From the NCBI GenBank assembly GCA_025201345.1, contig JAIXMG010000009.1:558001-622000 (forward strand): 64,000 nt of DNA, written 5' to 3'. Positions 46,652-58,417 of this stretch are shown here, piece by piece; positions within the stretch are counted from its first letter, which is position 1, and each line of letters begins with the position of its first letter. The notes below the pieces were generated by a model. It searched no databases. It was not told where the DNA came from and saw only the letters and a list, made by a program, of their open reading frames with translations. The translations under genes were made by a program, and so were the position numbers. The DNA comes from Thamnidium elegans (Eukaryota > Mucoromycota > Mucoromycetes > Mucorales > Mucoraceae).

Positions 46652-47904
46652 ATGATTAAAAAAATTCTAAATATATCAGAAAATGAAAAGATTCAAAAAG
46701 TCTTGTCAAGTAAAATTTACAAACGAATGTTTATTAGTTTTCTTATTTTGGCAGGATTATTAACTGTTATTGGTAAAAGAAAAAAAAAAGTTGATTTCTC
46801 TATTCTAAAAATAAATATACAGTTCCTACTTGGCAAGTTTATACTGAAGAAGGAAGGTATTCTATATAAAGAATAATAGAATATAAGAGTAAAGATAATA
46901 ATATTATATTATATAATAGGTCTTCTACATTAATCAGTTACAGAGATCCCAACATTAGAGGAGAGTCGCTCTATATAGTGGCATCTGTCCTAAATGTAGA
47001 TTTTTCAGAAAAAACATATACTATCAATTTTATAATGCAGCCTAATGGCACACTGGCAAATGAGTTTGGTCAATTAAAGTAAAATGTAATATATAAGATT
47101 GTTACACAGGAGACTAACATTTTGTATTTAGTCAGCGTATTACAGTTCGATTTTCAGCAATTGAAAGCTATGATTTAGAAACAGGCGATGCAATTAACCC
47201 AATCCAAGTTATATTTAAATATGATGAAGGAAATGAAATAGATTATCCATTAGATTTTTATTCTGGTTACTTTGATTTATTTGCATACTATATGAATAAC
47301 ACAAGTCAATCTATTCCAATCACATTTCATTTAGATGCAAGTATCACTTCGTTTCATTTTATGCCTACTCTAGTGCATCATCAATCTCAGCAAAATGGTA
47401 CGGATCGTATTAGTCTTAAAATATTAACTGGTAGATCAACTACAACTCAAGGGTTTTCAATATTTATCTGTATTTTGATGTGGTTATTATCGCTTGTCAT
47501 GGGTTTATTTGGCTTTCAGGTTGTGTTTCGAAAAAGAAGAGCTGACGCACATGCTTGCATGATTGGTATTACTACTTTATTCGCTTTACCTGCTGTAAGA
47601 TCTGCTCAACCCGGTATACCCGAAGTAGGTTGTGTGTCTGACATTTTAGGTTTTTATTGGTAATTTATATAATAATTTTGCAAATCGAGTATAAATATGT
47701 TAATAGCTCATATTTTATACGTATAAATATAGGAACATGGCCATTATTGCTTGTTCCAGTATTGCTGTTATCATGTGCTGGGTAATTCGGTGGGAAAGTC
47801 AGGATATAGAATCTTTGAAACACCAATCCCATATATCTATTACGAATGATGCTTCTTGTACTAGTGTTTTGACTTGTGTAGAACCTAGTTTACGAGACGT
47901 ATAA
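46652..47904 (+). CDS. DUF4436-type multi-span membrane protein
   Basis: Spliced model: 46652..46772, 46823..46856, 46920..47078, 47132..47659, 47733..47904, 337 aa; exon 2 is only 34 nt and all phases close. One N-terminal span (RMFISFLILAGLLTVI), a long lumenal/extracellular beta-rich region (SYRDPNIRGESLYIVASVLN, RITVRFSAIESYDLETGD, DYPLDFYSGYFDLFAYYMNN), then three C-terminal spans (FSIFICILMWLLSLVMGLFG, MIGITTLFALPAVRSAQPG, MAIIACSSIAVIMCWVI). This layout and the PLDFYSGYF segment fit the DUF4436 family found in fungi and actinobacteria; its function is unknown. Lies 190 bp after the F-box gene. Confidence 0.78.
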
Positions 47905-48027
47905 AATAAAATAAAGCCAGACCCCCTCAAGCGGCGTCTTAATGTAATTTATGTTGGCACGTTCTAACTTTTTTTTTCTTTTTCTTTCACTTATACACCC
48001 TTGTTTCCCTTAATATTTACTATTATT

Positions 48028-48992
48028 ATGTCTGAAGTAGCAACACCTTCGCTTTTAGCGGACGCCTTTTCACAGCATATACAGGCAACAATACAATTAA
48101 CCAAAGTCGCTCTTGAACTAGAATGGACTATTTTCACTCGTTTTACAGTAGGCGTTATTACAGCCACAATGTTATCCATCATTTACCTTGTATTGACATT
48201 GAGAAATTCAAAGAGACCTTTGGTTGTTTGGGAAAAATTAAATAAACCTTTGATTAAATTATTTAGACCGAGAATATTCGCCTTTTTGTTAGGGAATATG
48301 AATCCATATTCAAAGTCTATAGGTATGTTGTTGTTACTGCTGTAGATATATATATATATATATATATAAATGTAGTTACTAAAATATGTTTGTTAGATAT
48401 GAGAATCTCTACCTTTTCTCGTGGATTTTGTACAGGTTTTATGCGTGTATGTTTGTAGTATTATATCTGGAATTATTTTGAACTGATTTTTTTTTTTTTT
48501 TTTTTTTTTGTAGGACCGTCATAGAAATAGAAATCCGTTTAAAAGGTAATTTGATACCAGCCAAAAAAAAAGGAAAAAGAAAGGAAAAAGAAAGGAAAAA
48601 AAAAAGGAAAAAAAAAAGAGATACTTATATGTTTCCTAGTATCCACGCTACAGCACTTGCTACATTTGCCGAATCAGTTGGAGAATTAGGATTGTTAAGT
48701 AGTTTAAAGGACAAGGAAGAAATCACGCTTTTGTCATTAGAATTAGAGGTAAATTTATTTTTTACATGTGTACAAATCTCTCTTTTAGTAACTCCTATTT
48801 CCTCAGTTTAAAAAAAAGGCCAGAGGTTTATTAACAGCTTCTACTGATTTTACATTACCTCAAGATACGGATAAAGATGAAGAAGAAGTGTCATCAAGAA
48901 AAGTAAATGTTCAAGTTGTAGTAAAAGATCGTACTTTGGACACTGTTGCTATTGCTCATCTCGTTTGGGTAGTTGAAAAAAAATCAGTCTGA
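48028..48992 (+). CDS. DUF4442 hotdog-fold (thioesterase-like) protein
   Basis: Spliced model: 48028..48322, 48397..48446, 48514..48545, 48640..48748, 48807..48992, 223 aa. N-terminal membrane segment (FTVGVITATMLSIIYLVL), then a PaaI/hotdog-like domain of the DUF4442 type: GNMNPYSKSIDMRISTFSRG, GFMRDRHRNRNPFKSIHATA, LATFAESVGELGLLSSL and FKKKARGLLTASTDF, ending KDRTLDTVAIAHLVWVVEKK. The order NPY - R - H.NSVHA-like - KA.G.L matches the family. Exon 3 is 32 nt; intron 3 carries a purine tract of A and G. Relatives are presumed acyl-CoA thioesterases; substrate unknown. A membrane-tethered version is plausible from the N-terminal helix. Confidence 0.82.
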
Positions 48993-49118
48993 GTTCATAA
49001 AAAAACTTGCATATCACAATAATAAAGACCCAAAACTGGTGGTCCCTGTTCTTTTTTTTTATATCTTTTTCCCTTTTTTTTTCTTTTCTTTCCCTTTTTT
49101 ATATTATATAAAAAAAAC

Positions 49119-50230
49119 ATGCCTGAAAATAATCTATTTCAATTTGCCCAAGTGATTGCAGAGCTACCGATGCAAAATACAAATTACAACAGTAGATATT
49201 TACATATACGAAAAGTAAAATAAAAAGAAAAAAAAAACTTTATATGTAGTATAGTTAACTGTCAAATATAATAATATAGAACGCTTGTGTTGTATGTAGT
49301 ATATGCTTTACCTGCTCGAAGGTAAGTCAAAAATAGTTAACTAAGTAAATATTGTACTATTCTTATGATTACTATCAGTATTACGGCGTAGATTGTGCTT
49401 GCCAAGAAGTTCAACCTAGAAGAGGTAAAAATCTACCTCCGGGTGGATTAGATTCAAGGGCAAAAAAACTCCATAGAGAAGATGTAGATGACTTTGAATT
49501 TTCCATCAAATGGATTAATGAGAATGCTCACAATATGTACAAAGATGATCATAATACAGTGATAGGTTTAAGAGAGTTGATAGAAGTATCACTTTGTAAG
49601 GCACATTCTAGCACATTATATCGAGCTAAAAAGAGACACGAACGTTTAAATTCGGAATCCATGTGTCAATCAGTTCTTGTATCAGGCGGTTTAGCAGCAA
49701 GAGTTAGGGACATGTCATTTAATCAGCCACAGGTACCCGATTTTACTCAGATTACTCATTCGACGTCAAGCAAAAGAAAGAGGGTAATTAAATCCCCTAA
49801 AATAGAAGCAAGACCGAGTGTATCTACACCTCTCTACGGATCGCGTAACAATCAATTTATGCAACAGATTCAACAACAAATTACAGATAATTTCCCTTCA
49901 CAGTTACCACCCCTTCAAGAACATACCTCTCGTAAACTAATTCCTCATATTCCCATGGTCATTGAAACCGTTTCTCTTAAATCTACTTCATCCATCTATT
50001 ATTTTCGTAATTTAGCCATCACTGACTTATTCACTTTTCGAGACCTGTTGGCTGAAATTGACATGACAGGTTCTCCTCCACAAGGGAAACGGATTGTTAT
50101 TTCAGATCAAGAAAAGTTTTACCCATTAGATCAGCCTATTCGAAGTGTCATTAAGAGACCAAACTCTACTCATTTGGAGTTATGTCTTGGTTTAACTGAT
50201 AAACCTTCTATAAATTGGGATACATACTAA
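49119..50230 (+). CDS. orphan protein with CxxCxxCxxC cluster
   Basis: Spliced model: 49119..49214, 49280..49321, 49379..50230, 329 aa. Exon 1 gives PENNLFQFAQVIAELPMQ; exon 2, only 42 nt and phase 0-0, encodes NACVVCSICFTCSK; exon 3 starts YYGVDCACQEVQPRRGKNLP. Together this forms a six-Cys cluster, which could bind zinc or an Fe-S cluster. Then come helical, basic segments (DDFEFSIKWINENAHNMYKD, GLRELIEVSLCKAHSSTLYR), a likely nuclear localisation stretch SSKRKRVIKSPK, a Gln-rich helix, and a C-terminal folded region (LFTFRDLLAEIDMTG, KRIVISDQEKFYPLDQPIRS). A DNA- or RNA-binding regulator is plausible from Cys cluster plus NLS, but I do not recognise the family. Confidence 0.75.
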
Positions 50231-50891
50231 TAAATAATAAAAATAGTTTATAATTTTGATACGTTTTTTTTTTTTTTTTTTTTTGGGTGAGTTTTATACT
50301 TACATGCGTTGAGTTTGTATAAACTTAAATTGCTGAAAGTTTTCTGGTTTCTGTGCTCCCAATAACATTGTAAGCTGTTTTATGACTGAATATGGACGAT
50401 ATTCGCCTATCGACAATACTCATGTACTGTATTTTAATTATCCTCGCTTTTTGACGACATTTATATATATATTATCAACCTCGGTAAGGCCTACAGAAAA
50501 TACCTGTATAAATAAATACATGTTTTTTTTTTGCATAAAAAAAAAGAATAGATATACGTATACTTTTATGAATGTAGTACTAGTGGAGTTACTCCCCCGG
50601 ATTTTTGACGATATATAAATTAATAAAATGTAAAATAGATATTTTTTTTTTTTTTTTTTGGTATGGCCTGTCATGGGAGAGAAAGACTAAATCTACGATG
50701 ATGACTAAGAGAGGCATAAACTGCAAGTTTAACCAATAGCAATCTATTAACCTAACCAATGGTAAAACCGAAAGTTACTTATAAATCTACCATTTGGGTT
50801 ACAGGCGGTACTATAAAAGGGGTTTCTACAGTTTTTTCTTTTTTTTTTTTTTTTTGTATTCTTTATTCTTTTTCCTTTTTCTTTTCTTTTC
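50231..50891. other. upstream region of the cytochrome b5-domain gene
   Basis: 3' UTR of the orphan gene, two poly-T blocks, then a promoter with two CCAAT boxes and a TATA box. No coding signal. Confidence 0.45.
50733..50820 (+). promoter_or_regulatory. CCAAT boxes and TATA box of the cytochrome b5-domain gene
   Basis: CCAAT at 50733-50737 and 50756-50760 and CTATAAAAGG at 50811-50820, with the start codon at 50892. CCAAT boxes in fungi bind the HAP complex, which often controls heme and respiratory genes; that link is inference. Confidence 0.5.
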
Positions 50892-51525
50892 ATGACTTCC
50901 GAAACACCTTCATTCTCTCTTATAGATCCTAATAGTGCGTAGTATTTAATTCTAGAACTATGAATAGTATACTGATGACTCGCTTTTTCTTTTAGATCAA
51001 GAACTCGACGTCCCTGAATTCCCTGCTCGTAATGGACCTCAACGACTTGTAGCAGCAGCGACAAAACAACCTCGTAATCGAGAAAAAGTACGATTAGAAC
51101 CTGGACATTCGCCGTTAGATTGGGCTAAACTTGTATCGTCCGGTAAAGATCTTCGAGTAAGTATTTGAGGATGAACTAGATCGACTTTTGTGTGTATTCA
51201 TTTTTTTTCTTGTGTAGGGAGTACCTTGTTTCGGTAGATATACACTAGAAGAAATCCGAAAACACAAGTCTCCTGAAGATGCTTGGACAGCTATTCAGGG
51301 AAAAGTATATAATATCACACCTTATCTTAAATTTCATCCTGGTGGTGTAAAAGATTTAATGCGTATTGCCGGAAGAGATGGAACTAAATTATTCAGTAAG
51401 TTGTAATCTAATATTAAAAAGATCATAGCATTTATTTATTTTCGTTAGTGATGACACATTCTTGGGTTAATATGGATTATCTTATGGATAAATGCTTGGT
51501 TGGGTTTTTAGCGCCCTCGAATTAG
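50892..51525 (+). CDS. cytochrome b5-domain protein
   Basis: Small heme-binding protein. Spliced model: 50892..50934, 50996..51156, 51218..51395, 51449..51525, 152 aa. The N-terminal ~75 residues are a linker (NGPQRLVAAATKQPRNREKV, EPGHSPLDWAKLVSSGKDLR) as in the Irc21 / cytochrome b5 reductase 4-type b5 domains. The b5 fold follows: CFGRYTLEEIRKHKSPEDAW, GKVYNITPYLKFHPGGVKDL with the first axial His in HPGG, and the second His in TKLFMMTHSWVNMDYLMDKC. No membrane anchor at the C-terminus, so it should be soluble. Likely an electron donor in sterol, lipid or DNA-damage-related redox as for Irc21; substrate unknown. Confidence 0.92.
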
Positions 51526-52024
51526 ATAATTTGTCGAAAAATAAAATGGATTTACACACACTGAAATGGTTGTAGGTGTAGATATATTTTAGGACCGAAT
51601 GGAAATGATATGCAACCAGTGCCCTTTTCGTGATTTATAGTAACTGCCTGTGATTCATTATTCCTTGATATAATATGCTTTTGAACGAGGAATTAAACAG
51701 AGTGTAGTACCTTGCTTTTTCGGCATACCCTCCCCAAAATGAAGACTACGTATTTCCATGAGGTTAATAAACATTTTTTTTTAGAAATGGGAGTGCTTTC
51801 CTAGTAGTATACAATCTCTCGTTTATCCGTAAATTGATAGCTTGATGACGCAAAAAAAAAGGGGGGGGGGGAGGCTGTTCATTGATATTGTGTTAAATTT
51901 CTTCCCATTTTCCCCAATGTTTTCTGCAAGTTTATTTCGCTCGAATAAGCTAGTTATCTATATTCAGAAAGAAAAACTGATACATTCCCATAATTAAAAA
52001 AAAAAATATACAGATTTATTATAA
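51526..52024. other. tail-to-tail intergenic region
   Basis: About 500 bp between the 3' ends of the b5 gene (+) and MTC1 (-), with an A-run joined to a G-run near 51850-51871. Nothing coding seen. Confidence 0.45.
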
Positions 52025-53240
52025 TTAAACTTCTTGTACTTTTTCTTCAGAGTGAGCACTCTGAGGACCACCCGACATACGGGTCCATACATAATCTTGA
52101 GCGATAGAAGTAACAGACATACGAATGATATCTACCATTTTATCCTCTACCCATTCATTCTCTTCATAAGGAATATCTAACCAATGCAAAGGTAAAGACT
52201 GAGAATAAGTTTTGAACTTGAGATTATGAGTAGGATCAACCATCATAATAATAAATGAAAGTTGGTGTGTTTCAGTGTCATCTTCATCGATAGGAGACAT
52301 GATCATTTTGACAGGTTGGATAGCCATAAAGACAGGACAATGGATGACTGGTACTGCGCCTGTTTGAGGGTTATATGATTCCTTCTTTTCAGTACTCTCA
52401 GGTTGAAAGTGCTGTTTAATAAGATAATCGATATTTGCTTTAGAAAGTTTTGTACCATCAACAAGAGATTCGCACATATTTAAATTACGAAGTGTCGGGT
52501 CTGCTGGTTTCTTATCGTCAGTATCTGGATTACGAACGATCACTTGTCCTGATTCAGTATGCTCCATAACTCTAGCAAATGCACGGTATACAAGTGCTTC
52601 TAATCCATTATATCCAACCATATCATAAGCTAACCAAACTTCTACAAGTTCGTGTTCTGAAATAGGAGGTGCTACTGTCTCAAGAAAAGTTGTTGTTAAA
52701 TTCTTAAGTCCAGTACCTTAAATAAAATTGAACGTTAAAAAAAAACAATATACATACACATATATATCTCTTACCTAATTTTTCAATATTTTCTTTATTC
52801 ACAAGACTTTGTAGTGTCTTTACACGACTTTCCAATAACTTGGAAGCAGAATCTGACGTAACAGATCGGTTGATTTGATCTGTAGTTGTCTTTACGGCTG
52901 CACTTGCCTGGCTCCAAAAACTATTTCCCCAAGACTTCCAGCCGTTATCATTCGCTTGTTCTGCAGAAGTAGCTTGTTCTGTCACAGGTTGTTGCTGTTG
53001 TTGTTTGGGTTTATCTGCTTCAGCAGAATTTTTAGCAAGTTCTGGTTGTTGAGACGTCTTTGAGTCATCAGTTGGGTAATTAGATATTTCATCAAGAAAA
53101 GACATGATGTCGTTTGGATCAGTAGGACCACTAGTCGCGTCTCCATCCGTATCTTGAGGTTGTGCGTCTGGTAAGTTTAAAGACTCCAAAAACTCTTCGG
53201 CTTCTGAAAGGCTTGTTTTGTTTTCTGGTTTATCAGCCAT
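52025..53240 (-). CDS. MTC1: Mtc1-like protein (maintenance of telomere capping 1)
   Basis: Spliced model: complement(52025..52716, 52775..53240), 385 aa. N-terminal half is disordered: SEAEEFLESLNLP, DPNDIMSFLDEISNYPTDD, a Gln run, then WKSWGNSFWSQASAAVKTTT and a helix (LLESRVKTLQSLVNKENIEK), the typical Mtc1/DUF5427 start. The C-terminal half is conserved: APPISEHELVEVWLAYDMVG, EALVYRAFARVMEHTESGQV, NPQTGAVPVIHCPVFMAIQP and SQSLPLHWLDIPYEENEWVE. Yeast Mtc1 is a cytosolic/COPI-vesicle-associated protein with a genetic link to telomere capping; the biochemical role is unknown. Family call good. Confidence 0.88.
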
Positions 53241-53369
53241 AATATATGTTTAGAGGGAAAAAAAGAGAGGGGAGAATGTTTTGTGACCCCACGATTTTGT
53301 TTTTATGTATAAGGAATATATATATATTTCTGGGATTCAAACAGTTTTTTTTTTTTATTTTTTTATTTT

Positions 53370-55664
53370 TTATGGTTTCGATTTTTGACCTGAAAACCAT
53401 TTGTTATAGTCTAATTGCATTAATAATACATCTAATCTTCCGTTCGCTTTTATTTCTGGTTGCTGTGAAGAAGCCAGAATGAAGAAGGATTCAGTATATT
53501 CAGTAAATTTCTATATACATATTTTTGGTTTAGATCAGTAACATGACATATATCATTGGACTCTTACCTCTTGAATCTGCTTTACGCTCTCTATCCAAGA
53601 AAAATCCGTATTCGATTTTGTCCACTGATTAACAATTTCGGCAGCAGTTTTCACTGTTGTTCTACGCCTTTTACTTCTTCTCCATTCACCGTCCTCTGAT
53701 ATCCTTTCCATCAACTCACAAAAGTCAGAACAAATCTTTAATATATCATGTACACTCTTTACGCAATCACTCGATGTTAATAGACATCCACGCATGGTAT
53801 TTTGAAGAAACTTTTCGTGAGCTACTTGAATCTCTTCAAAGTCTAGTTTCGCTTTTGGTTGAAATGATTTACGCTTTGTAGTAGTAGTAGTAGTAGTAGT
53901 GGCAGTAGTAGTAGTAGTAGTGGTGGTGCTGGTGCTGGTGCTGGTGCTGGTAGGTGGAGTAGTTATATCAATGAGGTGTTGGTAGTGTGAATCAATCACG
54001 TTGGTTTGAATATGGTTCCATAACGTATCAATCCAAAATAACATGAGTGATCTTAATCTCCATACTAGCCTCTCTTGATACCCATCATTATCTTCGAACT
54101 GACTTGCGTTTTGATGATGACGACGTATAACAGTTTCCTCTTGATGTGTATTATTACTATTACTTCCCGTGCGTAACGTTTTCCATAAACTATTTAACAG
54201 CATTTGCGTATTTTTTAAACTAATCAAAAATGACCACAAGTTGCTATAGTTCTTTAAATCGGATTCACCCAAAAACAAATCTATAGGCCATTGTAAGTCG
54301 TACGTAAGTATAACACGTAAGTCTACTAATAACAGATCAGAAAATGGGTATTGATTGGTTTCATCGTCTATTAATAACAAACTAAATCCATGTAATTGAT
54401 CCTCTGCGTCGGTACCGATAGACGCTTTTCCCAGCAAAGCATTTAACTCTTGGTATCTAAATATCATTGCTGTTTTACTAGGGGTTTTACTGTTGGCTAA
54501 AGATGGACTCTCAGATACAGATCTAGTGTTGTTGTTGTTGTTGTTGTTTCTATTTCTTGTTGTATTAGAAGAACTTAGCAACGATCTCTTTCTCCACAAC
54601 GCACATTCTTGAATAAAATTAGCCGCAAAATCACCGTAATTTAATAAAAATAAACGTCTAAATGAATTCAAGTATCTATGCAATCCGTGATCTCCTACAA
54701 GTACTTGCGAAAATAGCCAATCCGCTGTAGAACGTCGTACTTCATTGACGATTGTTTTTAGCTCTTGTGGGTATCGAATCCAAGGAGAGGATGTTTGATG
54801 GTTGGAGTTGGATGAATGCAGTGATATTAATAATTGTAAATGCTTCTTTCTCATCGCATCTGGTATCAAGATTTTATCCATTTCGTTGACTGTAGCAATT
54901 GCCTTTCCAACAAATAATATAGATTCCACTAATGAGTGCGATAAGTGTGAAGGTATTCTATCGTAGTCAATAATATATAGCCGGTTCCAACCCGTTCTGG
55001 CAGCTAAAGGATTACTGTCTATGATTGATGTATAAGGTATAATAAAAAATTCGTTATCAGGATCAGTCCATTGTCCGTCCACCATCCAAGCCGTCAGTTG
55101 TCTGTATAAAACGTTGTAGAGTTGAATCATCATTTTCTCAACTTGGTGTCGAAACTCCAATACACCCGTCTTTGCTTGATCCATTAATAAATCAAATAAT
55201 TTACAACCGTGATATTGTTCTGGGTTATCTTGCAGTAATTGAATGAATTTCAATAACGCGGGTAGTAAAGACTCCCAGCGACTCAGATCGGCTGTTAATA
55301 GCGAAAGAGGAACAACATTAGCGCCCAAGTCGTCTTCTTTGTTCAGGATACGTTTCTCCATATCTAGAATATCTTTTCGGTACTCGTTTAAGGTGGTCTC
55401 GATAGCTGTCACCAGAGTTAATATGTAGGCTCCGTGAGGCTTCTCTTTATCGCGCGATTTGTTCTCTTTGACAGTGGCTATGAATTGATTGATTTGCGAA
55501 TACGTCCAGCCTAATTGTCCTAATCTATTCAAACTTTCACGTTCTGCAGGATGTAGTAAAGGGAAATCGGGAGGGATGGCAAATGTTGTAGAGTTTCTTA
55601 CAGGTGAAGGTACAAAGACATCGCCAGAGTATCCAATCAATACAAATAGCAATTCGTGTAGCAT
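53370..55664 (-). CDS. GCP4: gamma-tubulin complex component 4 (GCP4/Spc97-98 family)
   Basis: Gamma-tubulin ring complex subunit that templates microtubule nucleation. Spliced model: complement(53370..53530, 53588..55664), 745 aa. Starts MLHELLFVLIGYSGDVFVPS as in GCP4. GRIP1: HPAERESLNRLGQLGWTYSQ, GAYILTLVTAIETTLNEYRK, LKFIQLLQDNPEQYHGCKLF, LTAWMVDGQWTDPDNEFFII. GRIP2: YFLNSFRRLFLLNYGDFAAN-like region (LHRYLNSFRRLFLLNYGD), DLQWPIDLFLGESDLKNYSN and VWRLRSLMLFWIDTLWNHIQ. The last exon supplies FFILASSQQPEIKANGRLDV and LLMQLDYNKWF, the usual family end. Reading through the donor at 53587 would add a few residues and a stop, so the second exon is easily missed. Low-complexity inserts (Asn run, Thr/Ser run) interrupt GRIP2. 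Confidence 0.92.
53879..53950 (-). repeat. trinucleotide repeat encoding Thr/Ser run in GCP4
   Basis: Mixed (GTA/GTG)n and GGTGCT repeats on the + strand, read as poly-Thr and Ser-Thr on the coding strand. Confidence 0.85.
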
Positions 55665-56221
55665 GTTTTTTTTTTTTTTTTTTGCTTTAAAAACAAAAAG
55701 AAAAAAAAAGGTTAAATTTTTTATTATTATTTTGTTTGTAAGGGGGACGTGTATTTTGAACTGCAGACATAATGCTACTTTTGGGATTGTTTAAGCTTAA
55801 AAAAAATAAACGGCGGTAAAAAAAAAAAGCTTCTGTGTGATGGAAATAAAAGGTGAAGGCGTGTGTTGATTAATATGAGACATATTATTTAGGGACAGTG
55901 TAATAAAACTTTATAAAGTTAGTTTCTAGTATTTTTGTCGTTTGAAATGATCTAAAAACGCGTCTAGGTCTAAAATAACTACGTTAATAAAAACAACTAT
56001 TGTCTTCAACAGAAGAGTTTGTATTGCTTAAAGGCCGTCAGGATAAAGCAGTAGCTCTTTCTATGTTGATAGAATTATTATTGATATATTCCTACAGTAA
56101 CTAGTTTTTTTTTTTTTTTTTTTTTTTTAAACTAATAGTTATGCAAAAAAATAAATAATCGCATTGAGGGTTAAGAATAGTGCATTTTAAGTTATAATAT
56201 CACCTGTGTCCTTTCTGTAAA

Positions 56222-56430
56222 ATGCCTCACCTCGTCAGGGTTGGACAATATCAAATATACCGTAAATAATGTATGACGAACGTATCCATGATCAAGATGA
56301 TGTAGAGACTGTCTATCACAAGATGCTTAAAGGAAGTTAGAAGAGAAACAAAAAAGGGCTGACTTGAGTAATACTCGCAGACTCATGGCAGAGAGCACTT
56401 CTATGCAAGACTTGCATAGTTAGATGCTTA
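56222..56430 (+). pseudogene. broken coding fragment, family unknown
   Basis: Three coding-like pieces follow one another in different frames: PHLVRVGQYQIYRK (56222 on), MYDERIHDQDDVETVYHKML (56269 on) and, after a +1 shift, LEEKQKRADLSNTRRLMAES followed by TSMQDLHS. The middle and last pieces join at a frame break around GGAAGTTAGAAG. Composition (charged, helical) is unlike the surrounding AT-rich spacer. I cannot name it. Confidence 0.35.
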
Positions 56431-57310
56431 AATTGAATACATACGATCGATTTATCATGTTGTTATAAAGATGTACTATTGTTGCTCTTAAATATATTAA
56501 GCGAAACAATACAGATTTTAAATGAAATCTAGGTACGATTTTTTTTTTTTTTTTTTTTTTTTTGAATCCAGAAGGTGTTACAAATTTCATTTTAAAAGAA
56601 TTTACAGAAAAAAAAGAAACCCTTTTGCTAGAAAGTATTTTGGCCTTGTATATTATAGAAGATAAGTCAAGAGACTGTAATGAGTCCCGTACGTGTATAA
56701 ATAAACTGTTCCCCCTCCAGGTTTTTTGGCCTCAAGTTTATTTGATTTGATTCGAAGAGAGAAAAAAAAAAAGTCTCTGATACCTATCAGTATCATCACT
56801 TCCTCCCTTTACTTTTCTAGTAGACATATATGACTACAACATAATTAAATCTGAAGTACTACAATTTTTTCTTTTAATATGTGTGTGTGTATCCGTTGTT
56901 AAGCCAACCCTTTTTTTTTTTTTTGGATCGGAGCTTTTTCAATATAATATACGAAACAGCAACACCAACCTCTATTAGGGGCTGTCAATATAAAAATTAA
57001 CCAACCTTATTATAAATATAAGACGTACCGTGAATAAAGAGATATAAACAAAGGCTTGTAAAAAGAGAGAGAGAGAGATGATTTCGTAATCTCATGACGG
57101 TTACTGTATCCAATAAACTAACAAAAAAAAGTTAAAATTATGTTTGAGAATATTATATATATATGCCTCATAATTTTTTTGAGAGAGAGAAAAAGGGGTA
57201 CAAAAATATGTCAAATGTGACTGTAATCAAATAGCTCGTATTTTAACAAATGAGGTAATTTTGCGGCAATTTTGCTTCAATGCACGTTTTTCCCCTCATT
57301 CTTTTCAGCC

Positions 57311-57320
57311 ACTATATAAG
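57311..57320 (+). promoter_or_regulatory. candidate TATA box of the bHLH gene
   Basis: ACTATATAAG about 140 bp before the start codon, followed by a CT-rich leader. Confidence 0.4.
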
Positions 57321-57456
57321 TAAGGATCTTCAAAAAAAAAAAAAAGAGTGAGAGATATAAATTTCCTTTCTTTTTTTTCTTTCTTTTTCCCTCTTCTCTC
57401 TTCTGCTTCTTTCTTTTGCGTACGCACACGCACACATACATACACACACATACAAA

Positions 57457-58089
57457 ATGACATATCCAAATACAACTACAGTTCAATCAGAAGAACCAAT
57501 TAAAATGACAATTTCAGAAAGAAGAGCAACATATCCATTGCAAGAGCGAATTAAAATATATAACCCTGATTCAATGGCACGAAAGTTAAATCAGTTGGAT
57601 AAACAACAAACAAAACTCGTTGTTCATGGCGTGAATATATTAAATAAAATAAGTATAGATAGCGATACAGCCATGAGTAGAATTAAACAAAGAAGAGAAA
57701 CTCATAACAGAGTAGAAAGAAGAAGAAGAGATAATTTGGTACGCTTTATTTTTTGTTTATTATATTTATACTAAATTTCTCTCTCTCTCTCTCTCTCAAA
57801 AAAAAAAAAGAATACACTGGTGAATGAACTTTCAGATCTAGTGCCAAGATCATGTATAGAAAAGAGCGGAGGTGAAAAATGTCATAGAGCTAAAGTCTTA
57901 AAATATGCAATCGAATACATAAAAACCATTCAAGGAGAAAATACAAGATTGCGAGGCCAATTAGGCATTGTTTCCCCTGGTGTCGTGGTTGAAACAAGGA
58001 ATAATACTTATTGTTCAGAATCTTCCTCCTCTTCATCAGAGGACTCCGACACCCCTGCCCTATCAAAGGAAGATAGCTATCCATTATAA
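57457..58089 (+). CDS. bHLH transcription factor
   Basis: Spliced model: 57457..57738, 57811..58089, 186 aa; the intron lies inside the basic/helix-1 junction, in phase 0, with an acceptor after a poly-A tract. The DNA-binding basic region is RRETHNRVERRRRDN (residues ~80-94) with the His-Glu-Arg residues expected for E-box (CANNTG, probably CACGTG) contact. Helix 1 is LNTLVNELSDLVPRS, loop CIEKSGGEKCHRA, helix 2 KVLKYAIEYIKTIQGENTRL, with a short possible zipper extension. The C-terminus is Ser/Glu rich (SESSSSSSEDSDTP). Similar in size to Ino4/Tye7/USF-type factors; target pathway not inferable. Confidence 0.9.
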
Positions 58090-58378
58090 TATATTTAAAA
58101 AGTGAAATAATAATAACAACAATAATAATAATAAATAAAGAAGAGATATCTTAGTGTAAAGTATCAATTCTTTTTTTTTTTAAAAAAAGTACTGTTTGCC
58201 AAAAGGGAAATGTATATTATGTCATGTCCCTCATACCATTGGCTCGTACGTCCGGATTAGCATTTCCGTCTGGCTCAGATCAATTATTATTATTTTGTGG
58301 TTTTACTTATTTTTAGCTTAGTAAACAGAGAGAAGCCGTCAGTTTCTTATGCCCGTAACAGTTTCACTAAATAACTTC

Positions 58379-58417
<39 letters not shown>

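Larger units (their letters stand above)
55665..57456. other. intergenic between GCP4 and bHLH genes, with coding relic
   Basis: About 1.8 kb. Apart from the fragment at 56222-56419 (listed separately) there are AT-rich sequence, a 25-base T-run near 56105, and the bHLH promoter with TATATAAG near 57312. Confidence 0.4.

Noticed and set aside
53657..53881. Plus-strand 74-codon frame inside GCP4
   Set aside because: Antisense shadow of the GCP4 coding exon.
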